Assembly: GCF_020382885.2 (NCBI RefSeq)
Contig: NC_058499.1
Location: 11,021,872-11,085,871, forward strand
DNA from: Scatophagus argus
Lineage: Eukaryota; Chordata; Actinopteri; Scatophagidae
DNA length: 64,000 bases
Direction: 5' to 3'
The notes under the pieces: generated by a model
Told to the model about the DNA's origin: nothing
The model's input: only the letters and a program-made list of their open reading frames with translations
Database searches by the model: none
Translations under genes and position numbers: made by a program
In this document: positions 1 to 23,101 of the stretch, piece after piece
How positions within the stretch are numbered: position 1 is the stretch's first letter
Layout: each line of letters begins with the position of its first letter

Positions 1-27
1 CTACACCATCATATCTTTTCTCGCCAG

Positions 28-120
28 ACTGACAATAGCGCCGGAGGATCCGGCAAACCAGTCAAGATTGCTGAGAAGAAGTCAAAGAAAATAAAATTCT
101 TCAAGTGTTCGCTCATCTAG
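28..120 (+). CDS. 3'-terminal exon of an unidentified CaaX-box protein (partial)
   Basis: A pyrimidine-rich stretch ending in CAG at position 27 looks like a splice acceptor, and an open frame of 30 residues plus TAG follows. The frame is also open back to base 1. The tail is lysine-rich (KKSKKIKFFK) and ends CSLI, which fits a CaaX prenylation box after a polybasic region, as in many small GTPases and some other membrane-anchored proteins. I do not recognise the protein. The gene would converge on trpm1. The short length leaves room for chance, but the polybasic-CaaX ending at a clean stop is suggestive. Confidence 0.45.
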   Translation, partial: TDNSAGGSGKPVKIAEKKSKKIKFFKCSLI

Positions 121-455
121 GCTGCTCATCTCTGCTGTTCACGGCTCTAGCTTGACTTTGCTGTTTTGGAGGCTTCCTGCCTCCTGGACGTCCTCACACC
201 AGCAGCAGCAGTGGTCATATTCAGAGGGCCTTACTGCGAGCTGAAGCTCACAGGTTCATGAGTGGTTGAGATGTCATCCTGATCTGCTGACCAGAAGAGG
301 ATCAATGAGGAATGAGGCCTGATACTGTGTAACTACTCATGCAAAAGACTTGTGCGTGAATACCAGCATTGGTTTGTAGCTGGCCCTGCAGTGTCTGCTC
401 GGCTACCTCGGCTGGATCTCATGCAAATATTAAAGTTACACATAGCTGTCTTATG
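121..455 (+). other. probable 3' UTR of the CaaX gene
   Basis: This is non-coding sequence after the stop codon. A variant polyadenylation signal ATTAAA lies at 429-434, which would place the transcript end near 450. No other feature was seen. The assignment depends on the upstream exon being real. Confidence 0.25.
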
Positions 456-984
456 AATGTGGGAAAAAATGAAAACATTGAGATTCTTCGATAAACTGTA
501 GCATTGTTTTATACATACTACCTATTGTCATATTTACTACTGTGATGCTGTCAGATATATCAAGTCTCAGCACTGATTGTATTTGTCTGTGTAAATTCAT
601 GTATATTAATACTCCTGTAGTCTCCTGTTGCACTGATATAATTTTTATTAGTTCATGTGAGCCTAGAAGGAGTCATGAAGTTGTAATAGAAAGACGAAAA
701 TATGTAGAAATATAATTCATTTTAATGAAACCTTTATTTATACAGGTTTCTGTGTCAAAATGAAAGGTTGTTTGGTCTTGGGAGCTGTAGTTGCTACATA
801 TTGTTTTGCATTTGTCAGTAATTGCATGAAAGCTGTAGGGTACCTCTGACCGGATCATTATTAAGCACATTTTACAATATCTGAAAAGAAAATGTTTACA
901 GACAGTATTTGAAAGTGTCAGTCGTATGTAGGAAATTCATGTTTTTTGCTGTTCACATAGTGTATATGTCAGCACAACTAACTG

Positions 985-1409
985 TTCTAGCTATATTATA
1001 TTTTATTCCACCTTAAACTATAGACATCAAACAGGTTCCCTTGACACCTCCAGCATTAAAACAAAACAACTGGGGAAAGCTGTGATGTGATGATTGTAAG
1101 CTACTGTATGTTACACCAGTGGAAAGTAAATACAGTAAAGAAAGTGAATCTTGACAAGAGAGAGCTTTGTTGATTTCCTCTTCTCTGCGCTGACAACTAG
1201 CATTTACTGCATGATTGACAATCTTCAAGAGTTTGGTTACTGTTATTCTGTTTGTATTATCATTGTGAATACGGTTTCATAAATTCAGTCAGTAAGCTGG
1301 CACCTGGAAATTTTCAGTTCTCTGCCTCAATAGTAGCTTTCAGTTTCTCTTCCTCCATTTTATTTCTCTTTCTGTTTCTGCTTTCACCAGTCCCCTCACT
1401 TCATGGCTT
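985..1409 (-). other. trpm1: trpm1 3' UTR with candidate poly(A) signals
   Basis: This is sequence downstream of the trpm1 stop on the minus strand. A minus-strand AATAAA lies at 1002-1007, about 400 bases after the stop; further minus-strand AATAAA hexamers lie at 733-738 and 644-649, so longer 3' ends are possible. The two convergent transcripts would then be separated by only a few hundred bases. No open frame of note is present. Confidence 0.4.
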
Positions 1410-13206
<11,797 letters not shown>

Positions 13207-16200
13207 CTGTGAAGAGAGAGGAAAAAGTATGAGCTCACGTGGTATCATACTACAGTCACAGGGAGATCATCAGAGTATCTGAATTTAAGTTTCACTACTA
13301 AAATCCTCTTAGTGCTAATCCTGGATTGAAGTTGAAGATCATTTGCATCCTCCAGAGAAGTAAATGTGTATGAGTAAATATAATCAAAGTGAAAATGTTC
13401 CCTGAGAGACTCCCAAACACTGTTTAAATTAAGCACCGACTGGTCGAGAACGTCGTACGCAGTGCGGCCGAGTGTGTTTCGTCACTCTTGAGATTGTTAG
13501 AGCACAGTCGATGTTGACGAACAACTCTGTGGAATCACACACGTTTCATTTTCCACTGCAGCTTGATAAGCAGCCGGTGAACAGCATCACACAAAAGTAC
13601 TATGCCCACACGCTTTGTCTAATCCTGCTCTGATTGCTGTCTGATGTTTTTTTTCCAGTGTTGAGCAAAAAATGACCCGAGTTCAAAGCAAAGTTTCTCT
13701 GAGGGCCTTTGTTGATGGTGGAGGCCCAATTAAAACCGAAACACTGTAAGCAACTCTTTCCAAGAAAACACTCGGAAGTTAAATGGGGGGGGTGGGGGGG
13801 GGGGGCACTGTAATATTTGGCAGGGTTGATGGCTTCAGCATACTAAAAAATAAAAAACTCTATTCTCTTTACTCATGAGTGTGAAGTCAGATGAGTAGAA
13901 ATGAAAGACTACAGGTAAATTCTAGTCTTGTGAACGATAATCGCAATTACAGTTTTTTTATCTGTGCAAATGATCAAAATGTTGTGCTTGATGAAAAAGA
14001 CAGAAAACATTCTGGTTATATTATTAACAGTGACAACAGACTTAATTTGTTTTTAACTTTTTCCATCCATATAGTATATCTTGTTAATGTAAGCATTTGC
14101 TCAGACTGTGATCTTTGCATAGTTATGCATTTTCACTACTTATATTTACTGTTTTATGACACTTAAATTCTGTTTTTTAATCGTTATCTTTATATATAAA
14201 TAAGACTTTTTCTTCATCTCTTTATTGTTTGCTACTACACTGACCTGTTTTTTCCCACCAGATCATTTAAGAATCATCATCATTTTGTCTCAATACCAAA
14301 ACAATCACCTGATAATAATTTGGCTGTTTTGATAAAATCAGCCAAGATAAAAGTAGTGTTTTATTAAATCGGTAGATACACCAGATTTTAAAAGACTTCA
14401 TACAATTTAGTTGAATTTTTTTGAATTTCCATTTTTGCATTTTGTTGTTTCAGATGTGGATACAGTTTGACTATGAATATGAAATAATCTACCTAGATAG
14501 GTTTTTACTAAAATACTACCTCACTGTGGTATTAAAAAGTCTAAGGCACAGTGCGGTTGTTACTGTCTGTGTTGTCGTGGCAGGTTTTCATCTCGGTGCT
14601 ATCGTCCAGCATTAAGCACCCAAAGTTCGTTCAGTGTTTTCTGTTCTCCTTCATGACATCTAAATTCACCTCTTAAACTCTTTCCACTCTGTAGTACCTA
14701 TCTGTCCAAAAGCAGTCAAATTAAGTTAAAGTAGAGTTGCAGTTACAGATTGGAGATACACTTACGCACAATCTTCTGTCCAAGCTGTGGGGTCCTGTCT
14801 CTAGTGCTGCTGGAGATTAAGCCTACAGAGTAGAGAGGACGTCTGCAGTCAGCTGCTCCTCTACCAGAGCCTTCTCTTGGTGCTGCACTCCCAGTCGAGT
14901 GCTCTCATTGAATCCCACAGGACATGAAACTTCTTCACTTTATGAGGCCCACTTAATATGATGAGCATGTGAGCAGGGTCTTTGTTCGCCCAAGTCTCAT
15001 GACTCCAGTTCAAGGTAATCCTTTTGGGAGTCCCATGACCCCGTCTCCATGCCCACAGGGTATTTTCATCCTTCGCTTGAACAAGGCACAATAAATCTAC
15101 TTTGATAACTGGCCCCTAATCTCCCAATTTGTTGAAAACTCCTTTCTTTGTGTTCACTTCACAGTGTGGAAGATCTTAGCTTGTGTGAGGAGCAGACCGG
15201 CTAACCTAAAAGCTCTGCAGTCTTGTTCAGAGGCTCCCCAACTTTTCATTAGAAAATTTCCACCCCCTCCAACTACTTTGATTTCAACCCAATTTGCATA
15301 ATTGAGAGAATTGGACGCAGGCATTCTTTTGGAAGGCGCCTTGTTAAGACATGACTGGTCTCCAGTTGGGGGCAAGGTCAGTCAATGCTAATTGCAGTTA
15401 ATCTCTATTTCCACCCACCCTGTTTTGGTGTAGGAAAAGAAACCTCTGCACACCAGCTATTCAATATTCTCTTAGTCTCGCTTTTTAATTTTGGTTATGT
15501 TAAGTGGATTTGCATTTAAAATCTAAAGTGGTTTGTGTGATAAATAGCCTCCCAGCAGGCTGAGAAGGGATGTTGTTGTTTTGTTTTGTTTTTAATCTCA
15601 TTTAGTTTATTGGCTGTTGTCCAATTTCCAACAATTTAAACTGTATGCTAAAAAAGATCCTGTGGATATCACTCACTGGTCTTCAGTTTGGTTGGGGAAA
15701 ATCAAATCTGACCCATTGATGTATGTTTAAAATGAATCCTGTTTTTTGTTTTTAATGTTATTAAGGACATTGAGGAACAGGAACATGCTTAAATAGCTAA
15801 AGGAAGGCATTAAGCTAGAAGCTGAGATGGAGTTAACAAGCACAAAGTTGTAGACATCCATTTTAAACCTTCCTCATGTGAAATGGTATGATAAGCACTC
15901 CTTTTATGGTTGGAGTGAGCAGTTTGAGCCTGACTGAAACTTGCAGTGAAAAAGACAAGGGAGGTTGGTGGTTGATGACTCAGAAAGACAGAGAAAAGCC
16001 TAACACCACCCCAACTTCCCCCCTTTTGGTCCTGCTCCGGTTAAAAAAAAAAAGAAGCATGTGGGCCTCTGTTAATTATAGCTGAAGAAAACAAAGTGCA
16101 TTTCCAGAAGGGTTTTGGTGAGCATGACGCAGTTATTTCAGCGTACTTAAACTCATTAACCGCAGCAATTACAAACCAAATCCAGCAACCAGCTGCCAGA

Positions 16201-16800
16201 GCTGCCTTTGGGCACTTAACAACAAAAACCTTGAGGAATTAGATACTGCAGGATCAGATTGTGTCACACCGAGCAAATTAACAAGACTTAACACAAGCTT
16301 CAGAACAATAAACAACATTCATTCCAAAGGACAGAATTTTCTGAGAAAATGTTCGTTTGAAACAAAAGACAATTGTGTGAAGTAGGGATTATAAATGCTG
16401 GACTGCTGAAGAGGACACAGAAAAAGTATAAAAGAATTTTGTCACTATAACGTACTACACTGCTCTGATTTTATTTAACATGGATATGTTTTTATCCATG
16501 TATTTTGGACATTTTCACATTGCAGTGTGTACAGTATTTGTCCAAGTCAAGACACATTCAGTCCACATCACATTGTGTGCCATACATTCATTCTTTTTCA
16601 CATTGGAATCACATGGTGTTGGTCTCCTGACCTGCAGTTAGTGAGCAACTAGATCACAGTGAATTTGTTTCAGTGCAACTGCCATTACATGGGCTATTCA
16701 GCATTCATAAGGATAAGGCAACGTTTTGAATACATATTTGTTTACAGATGGCTTCGTGAAGTTGAGTCAAAACCATATGTGTAATTTTTGGCATTTTTCT
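13207..16800. other. upstream of visible trpm1; 5' exon(s) not resolved
   Basis: Holds no confident gene. A 21-base G-rich run interrupted by one T lies at 13785-13805. A GTAAGT donor on the minus strand (14760-14765) follows an exon-like stretch, but the sequence before it has no ATG in the phase that exon 2 needs. A CATGTG E-box, of the type bound by MITF, is at 14969-14974. None of these is enough to call a promoter or first exon. Confidence 0.4.
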
Positions 16801-17340
16801 TAATCCTTAACAGCCGTGGACCCATTCTGGTGACCAAAGTAACACAGGAATGCAAATTTATCCTAAACATTTAATTGTACTAAAAGATGAACTGATTAGA
16901 ATTTGGTGGTCGAAGGTCATTGTGATCTCACAAAACATTTAATAACTCATGAAATCATACACTAATTCTAACAAAATCTCACACAAATGTTGATGAATTC
17001 ATGACATTTTATATCCAAAAAGTCAAAGGTCAACTTCACTGTGACGCCATTAAGTTTTCATAAAACGCTTTGTGCCTGCGAGTGTTTTACTATCTTCCTC
17101 AACACCTGCACTTTGACTCTCTTATTCTCTTATTATGAAATACTGTGATGACTTCCATTTTGGCAAAGATACACTCAATAGCTTTTATTAATCCATACAG
17201 TATAGTCTTCACTGCATAAATGGGTCCGGACAAACACGGATATACACTGCAAGTTGAATGTCTGGCAGAGACCGGCAACCGCGAGGGGTTAATTCTATGC
17301 AATTCTGAATACTGTAGTAACGATGGCGTTCTCACAACAA
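16800..17340. repeat. probable degraded teleost interspersed repeat
   Basis: Phrases such as AGAATTTGGTGGTCGAAGGTCA, CATTGTGATCTCACAAAA and GTCAAAGGTCAACTTCACTG resemble a widespread fish repeat with alternating 'gaaggtcaaaggtcac' motifs. The match is from memory and diverged; no boundaries or target duplication were seen. Confidence 0.4.
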
Positions 17341-20000
17341 AAGCCTCATCAGCACAAGTGAGATAGATCAGAAAGGATTTGGGGGTCCTAATGGAATGTC
17401 ACCAGGGTTGGAAGATAAAAGCAACTAATTGCTCGGCTTTGGTGTTGAATGGAAATGTGGTTAGAGCTTGATGCATTGTGACAGGAAGGAAACTCATGTA
17501 GACTCCTTCACTGTCTGAAAAAAAAAAATTGAAATTAATAATAATATCCCAGACTCATGGTTGATCCCACGTGGACTGAACAACAAGCCGCCTTTTACAC
17601 ATTTTCTCTTGAGGGGAAACACTTGGACACGCTCGAGCCGTAGGCCCTGGATAGGCAAATTTGAATAAACTGTGAAGCTAACTGTTTTCCCTCAGCCCCT
17701 GTTTGTAAATGCACTCATTGTCCTCCTGGGTTTGAAAATCCAGTTAGCCATCACATGAGTCCAACATGTCACTGATTATCCCCGAGAGTTGAGGGAGTCA
17801 TAAGACATGCTGCTGTTTTTTCTGCCCCCACTGCCCCCCACCCCCACCCCACCACTCCCAACCCCAAAGGAAAGGTCTGACTAAAAAAGAGACTGATTGA
17901 AACTTTACATAAAATCAGGGGATCAGAATGAGGACAAACAGTACCAGCAGCTAGCAGTGGAAGAGAAGCATGGAAATAACCTTATCAGTCAAAGTCTTAG
18001 ATTGTTGGGGCATGACAGCAGTTTTTCCAACAATTTGAAATGTTTTTACAGTGCTTATATGTGTCAGGCTCATATGGCATATCATGTAAAATAGAAGACA
18101 AACTAGTATGACTACAACACTCAGCAGATATGATATCTTGAGTGCTTGTATAATTCTGCAACATAAATATAGAGTGTCAACTAATAGCCAGTCAGTTGTT
18201 ACTGACCTTGTTTTAGTCTTATCCCTTTGGTTTGATCCAACAACCCAGCTACTTTTGTTCTTAAGTTATGAGAAAGCCTTTTAACTTTACTCCTGAATGT
18301 ATCTGAAAATCTTTTACTATTACTTTTATTTGTCACAAGCTGTGCAAACTCAGACCTTCAGTCTGCTCCATCTTGACCTGCGTCTTAAAACTTTCTAAGG
18401 ACTCTTGGCCCTCAACTGACCCAAGCCTCACGCTTGCATCATGCAGTCATATGATCCTGCAAACCCAGAGTGAAAAATGCAGGGTTTGTTAATCACATTC
18501 GATTTAATTTCACATTTATTGATATGGCTAAGTTGGTTTAACACAGAACTGTAATCATTCAAACTCAACGGGCTACAGATGTTTTCAGGTCATTTCTTTC
18601 TTTCTCAACTACTGAGCAGTTAGCTACTAATTCTCAGTGAAAGTGGTAATAGGTAAGCTTATTTACTGATCAAAGGGGTTATATGTAGGCAGACCAGCAC
18701 ATGAACATGAACTCTTTACTAAGTTTGTTTATAGAAACAAAGTCATGTGAACATATTTAACTGAATGTGCTCTCTGATGGAAGACCTTTGTCCTCATATC
18801 TTAATCAAATGTCAGTCCATCCACACTGTATTCAGAGCAATATTGCCTTTACTCTGTTTCTCATTTATTGTACTATGGATGTAAAAATAAATCCTTTTTC
18901 ATACCATGACCTACTGTAAATGATTAAATATGCACCTATCATTTGAATAAAGCAGATAATTCCACAACAAACACATGATCAGAAAGAGGAAAAAAAAGGA
19001 CTTTATCCTTCAACAGTCTGGTTTGTGCAGCCAGTGAGTTTATATTTAGCAACATTTTCGATCTCATTAAAAGTGTTGTATTCAGCACAGAGCCATGGCA
19101 TTGCTGATTGCTTTACAGAGTAAAACCTCACATAAAAAGGCTATGGATTATATAAAGAGTATTAATCTCACCAAATAATGCCTGCTCTAATTTATAGAAA
19201 CCCATCACACTGAATTCTTTTAATGATGTATATATATCAGAATATACACCAGGGGTTGGGCAGATTTAGTCACATAATGAAGAAGTTCCCTCATTATTGA
19301 AGAAATGTATATTAATTGGAACAGTTTGGGGCTGATCATGGATACAGTCTGTTTGTGATACACAAAAGACAAACTTAAAATGTCTGTGTGACTGGAGAGC
19401 TAGAGGCTGTTACACTCCTTTAGGTTTATTTCTCCTTTATTTTAAACCACTACCACTGTTCTCTCTCTACAAAGTTAGTTTGCAGTGTGTGTGTGCACGC
19501 TCTAATCCCAGCATACACTACTGGGTGGATTGGGAGCAGAAGCATGCATGTATATGTATAAAAAAAAATTATATCTTTCTTGCTTTCAAGGACATGTTAA
19601 CAGGAGTGTGTTAATCACATGAAAGCAGACTTTAGAAAGATATAAAAGTCCTTAATCTGTCGTGGCTGTGGTCGTCCGTACTGGGCCATTAATAAGGATT
19701 AAACTGCAGTACTGGAGTGAGTGGCTCTTGAAGCCTGCCCAGCTTCAAACACCACTTAGCAGTAAGTTTGCAGGGCTTGAAGTGCAGACCATGTGCACAC
19801 CAGTCTACGACCAGCAGTCCTGAATGGTGCATGTTATTATGCCAGACAAAAGAGCTCTGATGATCGGATAGGAACTAATGTGGACTGTGCAGCTCATAGT
19901 AATGGTTCCATGTGAGATGCTGTGCAACACAAGTCACTCTCAGATCAGTCATTCGGTTTCTCAATACAAAATGTTAGCGATAACGACATGCGGTTCAGAA
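17341..20000. other. intergenic, nothing recognised
   Basis: AT-rich sequence without a convincing open frame, splice-flanked exon, tRNA or clear repeat. It contains short homopolymer runs only. Confidence 0.6.
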
Positions 20001-20070
20001 TCAGAATCAGAATTCCTTTATTAATCCCTGGAGGGAAATTCTTGACTAAATTTCCCTCCAGGGATTGTCA
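19993..20070. repeat. short interspersed-repeat fragment with a perfect 18-bp inverted repeat
   Basis: CAGAATCAGAATCAGAATTC followed by CTTTATTAATCCC is a phrase seen very often in fish genomes. Inside it, arms AATCCCTGGAGGGAAATT (20023-20040) and its exact reverse complement (20049-20066) flank an 8-base loop. It appears to be two tails of the same repeat joined head to head, or a hairpin-forming element. Confidence 0.65.
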
Positions 20071-21170
20071 TTCATTAAGAGAACAACACTGACCATTTAC
20101 ATTCAAATGTATTTCAGGAGAACCATCAAAAAAATAAATATCAAATAAATATCACAGCACGGGTTCTTCAGTGGGATATGGGAAGTGGAAACAACTCGGT
20201 AAGGCAATACAGGATCACCTGTTGAATGTGACAGAACAGGCTTCATCTTACCTTCTGCGAGCCAGATGCGGAGCGTTTCAGGGAGGACCTCTTAAAGGTG
20301 CTACTTGGGCCCTTGTTGTCCATGTTGAAGACTTACAATTTAAGCTGAACTGACTTAGAAAGGGATCCTCAGAGACCGGCAACAGGTCAGAGTTCAGCAG
20401 CAACATCAGCATTAGAATCAGACAGAAACCCTACATGCCCCACAGTGGAACCGAGGCATGGCAGCAACCTCTGGATTTATACTCAAAAATATCAAAGTTT
20501 CACATCATTAAATAAAGGTCTCGGTGCTTCTCTCTCTCTTCTCTGCTGCTTACTCCCGACTGACAAGACAGAGATCCCAGCCAGGGATATAAATCACTCG
20601 ATGACACACTTGACACATAGACCGTTTTCCTCTGCCGGGCATCCCATAATCAGGCTTAATGCAGCCGGCTCTTACGAAGCCTCAGAGTCTAATGGATAGA
20701 GATTTAATAAATGGTTATTGAAGGTAAATCTACTTTGGCACACCACAACCCCAAAAAAGGCTTAGAGAGACCATGCAAGCTGTGAGGCTAAAGTTAGCCG
20801 ACGGAAAGCCAAAGGTTGTCTCCCACCAAATGAGGCTCAGTGTGTCTGACAGGGAGGACAGGAGTGTCTCATCAGGGTGCAGACAGACAGGTATGTACAC
20901 AAACAGAGTGCAAAGTGGAGGCAGACTGTACACCTTCTATCTAACATGCAGCTACACCTATTGAGAAGGAACTCTGACCTTTGTTGTCCTGTCGCTATTA
21001 TAACTTTGTCACCATTAAAATACAGCGGAATGTTGTGCATGATGGATTTAATCTGTCATTTCCATTTGGTGGGAACATTTTAAATGTAGTTTTGTAAAGT
21101 AGTCTCAGAACACAGATTTAGAGCAGCTTTATGTTAAGTATTGTTAAGAGTTTGACCTGTTATATAATAC

Positions 21171-21190
21171 CAAAAAAAAAAAAAAAAAAA
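21171..21190. repeat. poly(A) tract
   Basis: A run of about 20 A. It could be a retroposon tail or a simple repeat; no body was recognised before it. Confidence 0.8.
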
Positions 21191-22726
21191 TGAAAAAAGT
21201 AAAAGTAAAACTATTAAGGGCTTAATACCACATTGCTTTTAGCCAACCCTGATGAAGAAGAGCAAATATTTTGTGGTTCATTAACAGAGCTTGGAGAATG
21301 AACAAATAAAACGTTAGCAGTATTAAAGTGTTTTACTGGAATGCTGAATTCTTCCACACCAACTCAAATCTGTTACACCATGTCATTATAACTTATTTAT
21401 TTATGAACACAAAATGTTATATTTAAGTGACTCAACCTTTAAATCTGAGAGGTGCTTTTTTTATGTGGTGCATAAAATGAAAGGAATCTTAGGCCTGACA
21501 GCAGATCAGTTATAGGATGTTGCATACATGAAAGGAACGGGATCTGTCTCTCTGTCAAATGATGTCAAATCAAATGAAACATGTCTGAGGTACACATGGA
21601 AAAAGATGAAACTTTTAGTCCAGTTTAGTCAGACAAATCAGGTATCCAGTAACTCCCTCTACTGGATATTAAGTGGAATTCTTATCCAGGGGGAAATGAG
21701 TGGTGTGTTGAATTTGATCTAAATTTGATTTGAAATTTCAATTGATAATTACACGACCTGTTTAATGGATATTTGCCTTACAATAAAATAAGCGGCGCAG
21801 ACAAAACCCTTAACATCCAGCTTTCCCTTACATGTCCCTTTAAGTAACTTTAAAGTTAGTAAAATCACCTTATTCCAGTGTCAATAGTATTTTAGTTTAT
21901 TGCAGTACATAAAATATATGAGGTTTTCACCGAGCTCACATTTTCACTGAATGTCAGTATCCTGCACATCTTTTACCTCATTTTATATTTACAAATAGAG
22001 CATAACATGTTTCATATCTTTACAAGTATTTGGATATCCACTAGAGTTGAGAATAAAGTTTGACAGATAAGCAAAAGGTTGGCTGCACTGCCTTTGTTGT
22101 TGATGACTGACCCACCGGTGAGGTTTATGAGGATAAACAAAATCCTCCTGCACTGAAACAGAACCCGCAGAGACTCATTATAACAAGTTAAACTGTAGCA
22201 GAACGACATGTAAGTGCAGTAACGAAAAGAAAAAAAAAACACATCTACTAGTCCACAGTATGAAGTAGTACTGTGTTTTGCTGCTGTCAACTTCAGTATC
22301 AAAGCACAGCCTTACCGGTTTAATCTGTGAGGAAAAGTTGGATGTTTTCCGCTGGTCTTTGTCTCAGACTTTTCAGGGTGTCTTGAAAACAATAAACAAG
22401 AATCCATGAATGAATAATTTATTTTTCTATCCTTCCCAGCCATGTGTCTCTGTGTTGCCTGCCTCTAAGAATGGATAATGCTTAATTTCTCCTAGTAAGC
22501 AGACACAAATGAGCTTTATCATCTGTTAGTGGCTTTGCATGTATCAGTGGAGGAGATTATTTGTCTCCAGAAGGAGGCAGAGCACTGAATGGACCAGAAG
22601 CAAGCACAAGTATTTCAACTCTGTCCAGACTAAAAAAGTAACATGACAACATAACATCTTAAATAAGATTAAGATGGGAATTGATCAGCCAGTCTAAAAA
22701 TCTCAAATGCAATTTATTGAATTTTA

Positions 22727-23101
22727 AAAATTCATCTATCCATCCATTTTCTATACCGCTTATCCATCAGGGTTGCGGGGGAGCTGGAGCCTATCCCAGC
22801 TGACTACAGGCGAGAGGCGGGGTTCACCCTGGACTGGTCGCCAGTCAATCGCAGGGCCAACACACAAAGACAGACAACCACACACTCACACACTCACACC
22901 TAGGGGAAATTTAGAGTAGCCAATTAACCTAATGTGCATGTTTTTGGAATTGTGGGAGGAAGTTGGAGTACCTGGAGAAAACCCACGCAGGCACAGGGAG
23001 AACATGCAAACTCCACATAGAAGGGCCCAGACCGGGATTTGAACCTGGAACCCTCTTGCTATGAGGCGACAGCGATAACCACTGCACCACCGTGCCGCCC
23101 T
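22727..23101 (-). mobile_element. tRNA-derived SINE-like teleost repeat (minus orientation)
   Basis: Read on the minus strand, the head has an A-box-like TGGTGCAGTGGTTA and a B-box GGTTCAAATCC, as expected of a Pol III tRNA-type promoter. The distal part on the plus strand contains CCATCCATTTTCTATACCGC and CCTATCCCAGCTGACTACAG, which are familiar teleost repeat phrases. The element is flanked by near-identical TGAATTTTAAAA (22718) and TGAATTTTTTAAAA (23101), consistent with a target-site duplication. Confidence 0.85.

Noticed and set aside
23030..23100. tRNA gene suggested by A- and B-box motifs on the minus strand
   Set aside because: No cloverleaf or anticodon arm is evident and it is continuous with a known-type repeat body and target duplication, so it is a SINE head.
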